From assembly GCA_030762935.1 (NCBI GenBank), contig CM060896.1:8756501-8820500 (forward strand): 64,000 bases of DNA, in the 5' to 3' direction. This DNA comes from Hymenopus coronatus. Lineage: Eukaryota > Arthropoda > Insecta > Mantodea > Hymenopodidae. Below, in pieces: positions 56,269 through 64,000 of this stretch; within the stretch, counting starts at the first letter, position 1; each line of letters begins with the position of its first letter. The position numbers and the translations under genes were made by a program. The notes beneath the pieces are model-generated. The model was not told where the DNA came from. It ran no database searches and saw nothing but the letters and a program-made list of their open reading frames with translations.

Positions 56269-56760
56269 GAAACTCCTTTGATTGCAGGTCAAAGGCTACA
56301 AGAAAAAGCCGCTGCTCATATTCAATCCATTTATTTCTTGTGAAGTTGAGTGGCACTGTTGTATTTTGTTTTATGTACACTATTGCAACTTTAGGGCATT
56401 GAAAAATGTATGCCTGATCCTTTTTAATGTTTCGAAATTTTAAAAAAACAATGTAAAAGTTCTGTGGCATAATATGGCAGCTAAGTTCATCAGATAATCA
56501 AAATCCAGTCACAGAAGCATTAGCTACAATGTTGTGAAATGTTGAACAAAGGCTATTGAAGGATTTAGTGTTTGAATAGCTCAATTCAGATTAGTTGGAA
56601 CATTAATGTTGCTAGAAGGAGGCAGTTGTTGAAGGTTAATTAGCAGCAAAGCGGATATTTAAATGACATCTGTTAAAGAAAACTGTTTATAAGAGTTATA
56701 ATTATTCATATTCATGTATCATGCCAGAAATAAAAAGTTGCATGCAGTTTATTTATTGTA
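56269..56760 (+). other. Ip6k: IP6K 3' UTR
   Basis: About 490 bp from the stop to just beyond the AATAAA. There is no recognised repeat, in contrast to the introns. The exact cleavage site is not visible. Confidence 0.6.
56729..56734 (+). promoter_or_regulatory. Polyadenylation signal AATAAA
   Basis: Canonical AATAAA 460 bp after the IP6K stop codon, followed by a T-rich stretch (TTTATTTATTG at 56749). Confidence 0.65.
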
Positions 56761-56764
56761 GCTA

Positions 56765-57090
56765 CAGTACGACCCAAATATATCCGAATTGCTGTACAAT
56801 GTTTTTCCACTGTGCAAACTGAAACATAACACAGGTGCTGTACACAAGGTCACAGTGCTGACTTGTTTTTCTCTGCTCTGGGAGTGCAGTATTGAGCAGA
56901 TGGTAATATCGTGTGGCTCAGTTATTACCAGTGTCCTGTACTTAGTCACAAAGTGTATTATGGCTCAGCATTTGTTTTCTACTGCATTGCGTGTATTTGT
57001 TTATGATTTGTATGTGTTAACACATTTTGTGAGTGGAGTCTCAATACTGTATACAATGGGGAAATTGACCCACGGACGAGGTTGAGTTGC
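56765..57090. other. Intergenic, unassigned
   Basis: An open + frame of 98 codons (56789-57085) is not recognised. It may be the eroded 5' part of the transposase that follows. Confidence 0.35.
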
Positions 57091-57094
57091 ACCT

Positions 57095-57224
57095 TCATGG
57101 ATATATGTGTGCACAAAATAATGTTATTGGAGCTCTGAGAAACCTAATATTCATCAAATACTCCTTCATGATGAAAAAAGAATTGGTGTATGGTGCGCCA
57201 TTAGCAGAGGAAGAGTTATAGGCC

Positions 57225-57285
<61 letters not shown>

Positions 57286-57625
57286 AGCGTGATTTTGCTT
57301 TTTTCAACAAGAGAAACAGCTCCTACAGCCAATCTTTTGATGAGAACAATTGAAAGCGTGTTTCACGACAGAATTATTAGTAGAGATTTGTGGCCCCCTC
57401 GGTCCTCCGACCTAACCTCCTATGATTTCTATCTCTGGGGTAACTGAAAGCATAAAGTGCACAAGACAGACCCACACACCCTGGAAGAATTAAATCAAAA
57501 TATCCACCAGGAAATTGCCAGTATTTCTCAACGTGAACTATGGTGAGTGATTGATAGTTTCCTAAAGAGGTGCCAAAATGTATGGACAACAGCAGTGGCC
57601 AGTTTCAGCATCTCCTTTAATAACA
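57095..57625 (+). pseudogene. DDE_3-type transposase remnant split by a poly-T run
   Basis: Before the T run: HQILLHDEKRIGVWCAISRG RVIGPNF. After it: ETAPTANLLMRTIESVFHDR IISRDLWPPRSSDLTSYDFY and LWGN, stop, KHKVHKTDPHTLEELNQNI. W-P-P-R-S-x-D-L-T-x-x-D-F-(Y/F)-L-W-G is the conserved last catalytic block of the DUF4817-linked transposase group. The middle of the domain is missing where the T run sits. Confidence 0.82.
57229..57284. repeat. 56-base T homopolymer
   Basis: Uninterrupted T run inside the transposase remnant. Its true length may be affected by assembly or sequencing. Confidence 0.9.
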
Positions 57626-57904
57626 ATGGTAAGTAAAGCATTTAGAAGTTTTAAAAAGTTGCATGGTTTCATCAGCCCCTTTCTATGATGAGGGTTTGGA
57701 CAGACAAAACATGCGCAGCAGGTCCAGACGTTTTTGGATCAAGCAGTAAATTGCATAAGGAAAAAAGAGTGGTAATACAACATGCTTTCTGAGCAAAGAG
57801 ATTCTTGCCTTTGAAGCCCAAAAAAAAAGGTCAAATTTAAGGCTGATTCACAGCAACTGTGAACGAGAACAGGAATGTTGAAATACATGTATTTTACTGG
57901 AAGC
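57626..57904. other. Intergenic, no recognised feature
   Basis: Nothing recognised. Confidence 0.4.
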
Positions 57905-58620
57905 ATTGCTGGGCCCCAGGTATCTAATGTTAAGCAGTTGGTAGTGAAGCCATTCACTTTCTTGCATTCCAGTATTTTGATGTCATATTATCATTTTGAC
58001 TGAAGGTTGGGCAGCGCAGTAGATGGTTTCCATTCATATCTTCTTTAAGTGTACAGAAAGGACACAGAGGAGATCTCTCACTATACCAATCCTGAATAAA
58101 TGTTTATTGAGACAGTCATGGCCTGTTAGGAGTCTAAAAGTTGCTACAGAAGATTTTCTTGGTAATGTAGTGATTCTGGTCATGTTATTACATAAATTTT
58201 ACCATGGTTTTCCTTTTGTTTGTAATACATTATAGTCTTTAATTTTGTTATTATATGTTGACATAATGATTCTTTTGATAGAGTGATAATTTATTGGATC
58301 AGATGAATTTGATGTAATTTTACTACTTTTCTTGGCTAGAAAGTCAGCTATTTCATTACCCTGTATTCCGCAATGTGCTGGTATCTGTTGAAGTATCTAT
58401 CTTTTATTTAAATTCATTAGTTTTATGATTTTGCAGCATTCTGCTATAGTTTAGTCATTAGGTGTTAACATCAGATGATACAAATATAATAGCTGCTTTA
58501 GAATCAGATAATAATACAACTTTTTCAAAGTTATTTATATGATATCGTAGGTTTTTGTAAGCTCTGAAGTATTGCCAAAATCTCCATCAAAATTAATAGT
58601 ATTTAAAATTTAGTATTTTT
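57905..58620 (-). pseudogene. LINE 3' end, third copy
   Basis: Aligned by eye with 28256-28930. The minus strand includes a zinc-knuckle-like segment (LLCPFCTLKEDMNGNHLLRC around 58020-58080) and the ADFL(A)KK complement near 58330. The RNase H part is truncated near 58620. Confidence 0.8.
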
Positions 58621-58639
58621 CCACATATCAGATCCTCTC

Positions 58640-58835
58640 TTTTACCTTTCCTATCCAGTCTTGCTTGACTCAACTCTTGTTTTCTTCGACCCCAATGGTA
58701 TTAGAGTATTCGAGGCCTAGGGGATCATTTCATTTTCTTTCCTGTCCATACCTTTCTTTACTTAGGTGATGTAACCGCCATTTATGGTGCCTAATTTTAA
58801 AGTTACAAAAAGTTGAATAAAAACATTCCAGGAAC
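58640..58835 (+). repeat. Repeat block shared with 36772-36890
   Basis: TATTCGAGGCCTAGGGGATC through TTGAATAAAAACATTCCA, nearly identical to the earlier block. It may be the 3' UTR of the RNase H LINE or a separate short element. Confidence 0.6.
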
Positions 58836-58839
58836 TAGC

Positions 58840-59745
58840 AGTAAGACTTGCTGAAGTTCATATTCTCATTATCAGATTCATGTTGTGCAGACTCTTCATT
58901 GTAGTTATTATTGTTTTAGAAACTTGATGCCAAATGTAGATACCAGGTAGTAGTTTTAGAAGTAGAAAAATCTGTCACTCAGAGTTATAAAATTATATAA
59001 CATGGCCTCATTCAAGTAGGCCATGACTGAAAGCTTGTATTGATCCATAAAATGGCGGATGTCATGAGCATGGAACCAGATGAAATAATGCAGAGAAAGC
59101 AAAATTACAACTGCTACACTGCCTCTGTTGTGTAGAATGCTTTTGTTCTGCACAAGTAAGTCATCAGCACTGATGCTAAGCAAGGCAACAACTGAATATC
59201 ACAGACCATTAAGCATGAACTCTGTGAAATAGGTAAAACAATCTATAATTATCTCTATAAATATTGAGAATTGTCTAAAAAGTAGTGTATGACACATGTT
59301 AAAATTGTTTTATATTGCTTGTAGGATTACTGCCTCAGTTTGTAAGCTTGCTACTCATAACACTTGTATCATAAATAACTATTACGGATGTGATATAAAA
59401 TGGTCACTAGAACTCTCTAATCACATCACAAGCTGGGAAAATCAAACCACAAGGAATTTTAGTAAAAATACTTTAATTTTATTTCAAATTGTTTAAGCAT
59501 TGGTTGTTTATTGAAAGCTTACAGTTTGATGCTTAAGAAGTTATAAGGAAACTGAAATAGCAGAAGCTTCTGTTTAAAAAAATATCTCTATTACTGAAAT
59601 TTGAAGTTAGCTAATCTGTATATTGTTAGCTGAATTCACAGATTATGTTGGCTTACATGTAAACATTCTCATGGGGCAGATAAAAATGTAATTTTTTTTC
59701 TTCCAACATGTTCGTAATGTTAAAGGAACTGCTTATACAAATTTT
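58840..59745. other. Intergenic, no recognised feature
   Basis: AT-rich with short frames only. No repeats recognised. Confidence 0.45.
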
Positions 59746-59747
59746 AT

Positions 59748-60610
59748 TACTTTCTCTACACATACTATGTGCAAATTGTATAGATAAGGTATTGCATCCC
59801 AACCAAAAATTTGATACCGAGATTTCACCAGATATGAATGTTTTGGGTCCCCCTGAATCCAAAAAAAAAAAAGAATTTTCAGAAAAAGGTCCATATGTGT
59901 GTACCTGTGCCTGTGGACAGCATAGCTCAAAATGAAAAGACCATTGAATAACAAACTTGGTATTTAAGTTTGGTATCTTCCAAGGATCCGACACGAAGAT
60001 TTTCAAGAAAATCCCCTCACCCTCAACTACCCTTTAAATGGAACTCCTTTTGAACATTTTTATTTTCCTAAAAATGGCTATAACGATTTTGATTAAAATA
60101 TTCTATATTAAAGACCTCACTAATAAAATGTATAACTTGAATTTTCAGGGAATAGCCTCTGAAGACTATTCTGGATCAGTTTTATGGAATTTTGCATAAC
60201 TGCTAAACCTTAAGAGATGTACAAAAACTTACCAGACAAAAAATGTAGAGCGCGTTAAAACACACAATTTATGTTGGATACATTTTTTCGTAAAGTTGAT
60301 TATTATTTTTTTAGATATTTCTAGTTTTTGGTTTCAGCTTTGAAAAACTTGAAACTTTTACTTTTCTCATACACGAATCTGTCAACTCCTGTCCATACAA
60401 ACAAAGGAACTTCAGTCACATAGCAACCAGCTTTTGACTATCACTTTAACCTATGATACTCCCATATTTCACTTCTACTTACAAGGAAACAAGTAATAAA
60501 CCTATTTCTGCTAATTTTTTATCGATTAGCATGAAGTAAATAGAAGCATAGCTTTCTAACGATAATTTGTTGCAGAGAAGTAGAGAAAGTCATGTGAGTG
60601 TAACACATAA
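59748..60610 (+). mobile_element. DINE-like element, copy 19 (best reference copy)
   Basis: An ~860-bp copy with all hallmarks. ACTTTCTCTAC is at the left terminus (59749-59759). Its complement GTAGAGAAAGT lies subterminally at 60580-60590. A short hairpin ATGTG/CACAT (60592-60596, 60604-60608, 7-nt loop) follows, with T-rich flanks on both sides. Asymmetric inverted repeats plus a right-end hairpin and a variable microsatellite in the body are the features of Helentron-derived DINE-1/HINE elements. No Rep/helicase is encoded here. Confidence 0.75.
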
Positions 60611-60611
60611 G

Positions 60612-60780
60612 ATTTTAATGCGAGTGCAATTACTTTGTTAGTTATTGGCACAATAATAAGAACTTTTCATGTGAGAAGAAATCAAATTTTTTACTTTAAT
60701 TGAAGCTTCTCGGGAGTACTACACATCTCCAAATGTGGTTATTGAACAAATACCCTGCAGTAATGATACCCCACAAAAAT
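60612..60780. repeat. Left arm of ~165-bp inverted repeat
   Basis: GAGTGCAATTACTTTGTTAG through CCAAATGTGGTTATTGAACA is mirrored, with small gaps, at 62050-62215. Confidence 0.75.
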
Positions 60781-60906
60781 TGTGTAAAACATAATTTCAC
60801 TGTCCACCATCCACGGCTAATAACTCCACTTTTTTGCATTTATCACATAGTCTTTTCAAATTCTTAAAGCTATAATCCGTCATGTTTTGGAAATGGTTTT
60901 TATTTT

Positions 60907-61978
60907 TACTTTTTCTACATGTACATAGTGTATAGAGAAGGATTTGCACTCCACTCAAAAATTCTGTACCAAGAATTCACCGGAAATATTATCCAAAAGA
61001 AAAAAAACATTTTCAGAAAAAGGTCCATGTGTCTGTGAACATGACTCAAAAACGAAAAGTTGGTAAAATGCCAAACTTGGTATTTAAGTTTGGTATCTTC
61101 CAAGGATGTGACACAAAGATTTTCAAGAAACTCCCCCCCACTCCCAACTACCCTTTATGTAGAACTTTCTTCAAAATTTTGATTTTCTTAAAAGTGACTA
61201 ACAAGATATTTACCTGACATAAAATGCATATCTTGAATTTTCTGGGAATAGCCTCTTAAGACTACTTTATGCTGGATGAATTTTGCATAACTGCTAAACT
61301 GTAATAGATGGACAAAAACTTATAACTCCATGGCACGACATCTCAGGGGGAACCTTTGCCTACCGCTCGGCCACTGTGTCCCCCATCTCGGTCCACTACA
61401 GATGTCATGGACGGGGTGCAGTATTGGTGGGTAAGACGTGGTCAGCGCGGTCCTCGACCTCAAGCCACTACTTCTCCATCAAGTAGCTCCTCAATTGGCC
61501 CCTTAGGGACCTTATGAGGCTGAGTGCACCCCGGGCCAGGTCTCCCAGCTGGGAAAAATCCCAAGCTGGTACTGGAGATCGAACCCAGGTCTCCCGCTTG
61601 GACAAAAGCTTATCACACAAAAAATGTAGAGCATGTTAAAACACACTATTTATTTAATATACTTTTTTTTTGTTTTTTTGTTAAGTAGATCATTTTTTAG
61701 ATATGCCTTGTTTTTGGTTTCAGCTTTGAAAAACTTTTCTCATACAGGAATTTGTCAACTGCTGTCCATACAAAGGAACTTCAGTCAGATAGCAACCAGC
61801 TTTTGACTATCACTTTAACCAATGTTACTCCCTTATTTTGCTTCTACTTACAAGAAAGCAACCAATAAGACTATTTCTGCTATTTTTTCTTGATTAGCCT
61901 GAAGTAAATAGAAGCATAAGCTTTTTAACAATAATTTGTTACGGAGATGTAGAAGTCATGTGAATGTAACATGTCAGA
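60907..61978 (+). mobile_element. DINE-like element, copy 20, SINE inside
   Basis: Direct copy beginning TACTTTTTCTACATG and ending AGTCATGTGAATGTAACATGTCAG, interrupted by the SINE at 61324-61598. It sits between the two arms of an inverted repeat. Confidence 0.72.
61324..61598 (-). mobile_element. tRNA-derived SINE family D in permuted order
   Basis: TGGACAAAAACTTAT (61309-61323) and TGGACAAAAGCTTAT (61599-61613) flank it, a 15-bp duplication with one mismatch. On the minus strand it starts with the B-box portion (GGGAGACCTGGGTTCGATCT), runs through the body, and only at its end shows the A-box portion (ACACAGTGGCCGAGCGGTAG). The normal order is A then B within about 40 bp. Confidence 0.8.
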
Positions 61979-62049
61979 TTTTTTTTTTTGCTGATCAGTC
62001 AGCAGCCAACCATACTAGGACTATGTGGTAAATTGTAAAAAGTGGCAGT

Positions 62050-62215
62050 TATTAGGATAGTGATACCATTATTGCAGGGAATATGTTCAGGAATAATAAC
62101 CACATTTGGAGAAGTGTATACTCCCGAGAAACTTCAATTAAGGCAAGACATTTGATTTCTTTTCACATGAAATTATTAATATGTCAATAATTCACAAAGT
62201 AATTGCGCTCGTGTT
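62050..62215. repeat. Right arm of ~165-bp inverted repeat
   Basis: Complement of 60612-60780 with small gaps. Confidence 0.75.
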
Positions 62216-62219
62216 ATAA

Positions 62220-62820
62220 AAATTTATCTAAGCATTAGTTTGACATTACAAACATATTGGAAGGGGGGGAGATGTTTGCTTGTAAGCTAGAGAGCAGGTG
62301 AAATAGTTTCCTTGGTCGTTCTGGTTACCAGTGTGTTGTGAACCAGCCTTTATGAAGAAACCTTTGGAAGAGAGTTGGAATGAAATAGAGTTTGTAAAAC
62401 ATTTCATGTGAGGGATATTTAAAAACCTCTTGGAATAAATATAGAAAAAAAAAAAATTGTACATTAGTGCAGCAATGTTTCACGGCCTTTTCTCTGTCGT
62501 GGAAGCTACAATCCTTCACCCTTGCAAAATATTATTCAGTAATTGAGTGAAAAATTCTCTTTGCAATTATTTTTCACAGTTTTGGAAAAAGAAGATGGCT
62601 CATGGTTCACACAGACCTGGAAAGTTGGCAAAAAAAGTGAAATAATTTCTGGGTTCGACAAAGTTAGGGATTTTAAAATGTATTGTAATGCTTTAAGAAT
62701 TATCTAACTGTGAATTAATGTTTAAATAGTTTTCCGGAGTCATTCAAATGCTGTAGAAAGAAAAATTCAATAAGCATTAACTTTTAGATTAAAATTTTCT
62801 TGTGTTGATGCTACCCTTAA
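62220..62820. other. Intergenic, no recognised feature
   Basis: Short frames only. Confidence 0.4.
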
Positions 62821-62824
62821 TGGT

Positions 62825-63060
62825 CTAAGTCTTCTCGGTGAAGGTTTGGGTGCAAGTGACTTGGTAGTATTTATACTCAGGCTGCTCTCATGCGATTAGT
62901 CTTGGTGGTGGGAGGGGGTTAGCCATTCTGAAGATGTTCACCGCAGTTGTGAAAGAAACGTCTGGACTGGAAAACTCCAGCAGACCATGACTTCTCAGCC
63001 CGAAATATTCTTCTAGTTATAATTTGGACTCCGCCTGTGAAAGCTTATGACTACTGATTC
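62825..63060 (+). mobile_element. Second 3' end of the GIY-YIG retroelement, with 5' inversion
   Basis: 62930-63060 matches 47700-47840 in direct orientation (GATGTTCACCGCAGTTGTGA, TTCTTCTAGTTATAATTTGG). 62825-62910 matches 47610-47700 in reverse orientation (GTCTTCTCGGTGAAGGTTTG). The upstream segment is thus inverted beside the downstream segment, meeting near the point equivalent to 47700. Confidence 0.8.
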
Positions 63061-63064
63061 ACAG

Positions 63065-63245
63065 GAACTTACAATTTTAATATTTTCGTACATCAATTGC
63101 TGTTGTACAAGTCATCAGCATTCATTCATTTTCTCTCAAGATACATAGATTATGATGCACAACATATATTGCTAACATCTCGGATTGGCATGTAAACAGC
63201 CTTGTGCTCCACATCATGGACTATTGGGTAAGATACTCCATCAAT
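63065..63245. other. Intergenic, no recognised feature
   Basis: Nothing recognised. Confidence 0.35.
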
Positions 63246-63248
63246 TAC

Positions 63249-63695
63249 AGTGGAACCTCACCTATACGTTTTCCAAGGGAGGCTACTAAAATAATGTAGA
63301 AATGAGAAAACGTGTAACTGATTTTCTCTTCTGGTATGGACCTCATCCAGAATTTTTAATTTTTTTACCAATTTTTCTTCCCTGCTTGTTGATATTCACA
63401 CATGTTTCTTCTCCTGTTTGTAACTCGAAACTCTACATAAAATAGAGAAGTGACTGTTGGAACAATAAGTGTCAATGAAAACCGCAAACCAGGCAATTCC
63501 AAGGTTATACACAGCAAGCATACCACCACACATTTTTTTTAAAAACGTATAAGTGGGTACATTTTGTGTATAGGGATCACAAAAAGACACACATTCCCGA
63601 GAAAACGTATAATTGAGCAAAATGTTAATGGAGAACGACTAGTCCCTAAAAGTTTAGCATATATGTGCGAAAAAAATGTAGAAGTGAATAACCTA
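63249..63695. mobile_element. Possible pogo/Tigger-like element left end
   Basis: TA followed by CAGTGGAACCTCACCTATAC resembles the CAGT-GAACC termini of pogo-group elements. Inside, the words AAAACGTATAA(G/T)TG and AACGTGTAACTG recur several times. No matching right terminus is seen before the hAT end at 63700. Confidence 0.4.
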
Positions 63696-63699
63696 TAAG

Positions 63700-64000
63700 C
63701 AGTGGCGGCTCGTGCCTAAAACAAGTAGCGTGCTGCACGGGGAAAAAAAAATGCATGCAACTCACCTAGTTTCGAAAAATGAAGTCCATACGCCGATGTT
63801 TCTTCATGCAGAATTTGTCCATCACTCTGACGTTGAAATCCCTGATATTTGTAACGAATTTCTTCTCTATGGATAGCATGGCCAGAGAGGTAAGGCGATC
63901 CTGACACATGGTGTTCCTCAGAAAGGTTTTTATCCTCTTCAAAGAGGAGAAACATCGTTCTGGTTCTGCAGTTGACATGGGAATAGTCACAACAATTCTT
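63700..64000 (-). pseudogene. hAT transposase C-terminus, runs off the window
   Basis: CAGTGGCGGCTCGTGCC at 63700 looks like a hAT terminal repeat. The minus frame 63766-63990 reads MTIPMSTAEPERCFSSLKRI KTFLRNTMCQDRLTSLAMLS. This is the hAT dimerisation domain (P-x-S-x-A-x-x-E-R-x-F-S...L-R-x-x-M-x-x-x-R-L-x-x-L) close to the C-terminus. The frame is open to the edge, so intactness cannot be judged. Confidence 0.85.

Larger units (their letters stand above)
2524..56755 (+). other. Ip6k: IP6K gene, 3' part: four coding exons and 3' UTR
   Basis: Four exons on the + strand encode the catalytic part of inositol hexakisphosphate kinase, which phosphorylates InsP6 to the pyrophosphate 5-InsP7 using ATP. 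Exon boundaries follow AG/GT and the phases agree: 2699 (phase 1) to 17921, 18102 (phase 0) to 27536, 27785 (phase 1) to 55802. Joined coding is about 1,075 nt (about 358 codons). Family members are about 400-450 residues or more, so the N-terminal exons are off the left edge. The introns are about 15.2, 9.4 and 28 kb and hold only mobile elements, including an 8 kb minisatellite. No promoter is in the window. Confidence 0.93.

Noticed and set aside
57095..57310. Lysine-rich protein on the minus strand
   Set aside because: Poly-lysine is the 56-base T homopolymer read backwards.
145..61103. Recurrent open frames reading like ISGEISVSNFWVE and YTMYIV
   Set aside because: These come from the left end of the DINE-like element in several frames. 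Stops and frame changes differ in every copy, so the similarity is DNA-level, not protein conservation.
1..64000. Integrated viral sequence
   Set aside because: No capsid, envelope or viral polymerase domain was recognised. The reverse transcriptase and endonuclease pieces fit LINE and Penelope-like elements.

Overview
The window is AT-rich nuclear DNA from a eukaryote, most likely an arthropod and probably an insect with a large, transposon-rich genome. The evidence is one host gene split by very long introns, several mariner lineages, Penelope-like elements with GIY-YIG endonucleases, tRNA-derived SINEs and many copies of a DINE-1/Helentron-like element. The species cannot be named from sequence alone.

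The only host gene I can support is the 3' part of an inositol hexakisphosphate kinase (IP6K) on the + strand. Four coding exons are visible: 2524-2699, 17921-18102, 27536-27785 and 55802-56268 (stop). A 3' UTR follows, with AATAAA at 56729. Intron phases agree at every junction (1, 0, 1) and the kinase signatures are present: P-x-x-x-D-x-K-x-G in exon 2, the S-L-L segment in exon 3 and I-D-F-A-H in exon 4. The N-terminal exons lie upstream of the window. The three introns are about 15.2, 9.4 and 28 kb and are almost wholly mobile-element debris.

Region by region. 1-4.2 kb: Penelope-like endonuclease fragments, including a tight inverted pair. 5.3-17.6 kb: DINE-like copies, a tRNA-like tandem repeat, a TTAA MITE, a mariner with perfect 30-bp TIRs nested in another DDE element, and a LINE 3' end. 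18.1-27.2 kb: SINE, deleted mariners, a hAT-type MITE between two Penelope fragments, and a LINE broken by four later insertions. 27.8-39.2 kb: LINE end, MITEs, a mariner with an exact 248-bp internal duplication, and DINE-like copies.

39.24-47.31 kb: an ~8 kb minisatellite of about 115-120 units (67/68 bp, with 94-bp units at the right end). It was made from the GIY-YIG motif of a retroelement endonuclease gene whose single-copy 3' end still lies at its right edge. 47.9-55.8 kb: more mariner, SINE and DINE-like copies. After the gene end at ~56.75 kb: transposase remnants, a LINE end, DINE-like copies, a tRNA-SINE in permuted order, and a hAT transposase running off the right edge.

The most notable signals are the GIY-YIG-derived intronic minisatellite, the family of more than 20 DINE-like copies with asymmetric inverted repeats and a terminal hairpin, the recurrent inverted Penelope pairs, and a retroelement 3' end with a 5'-inversion structure.
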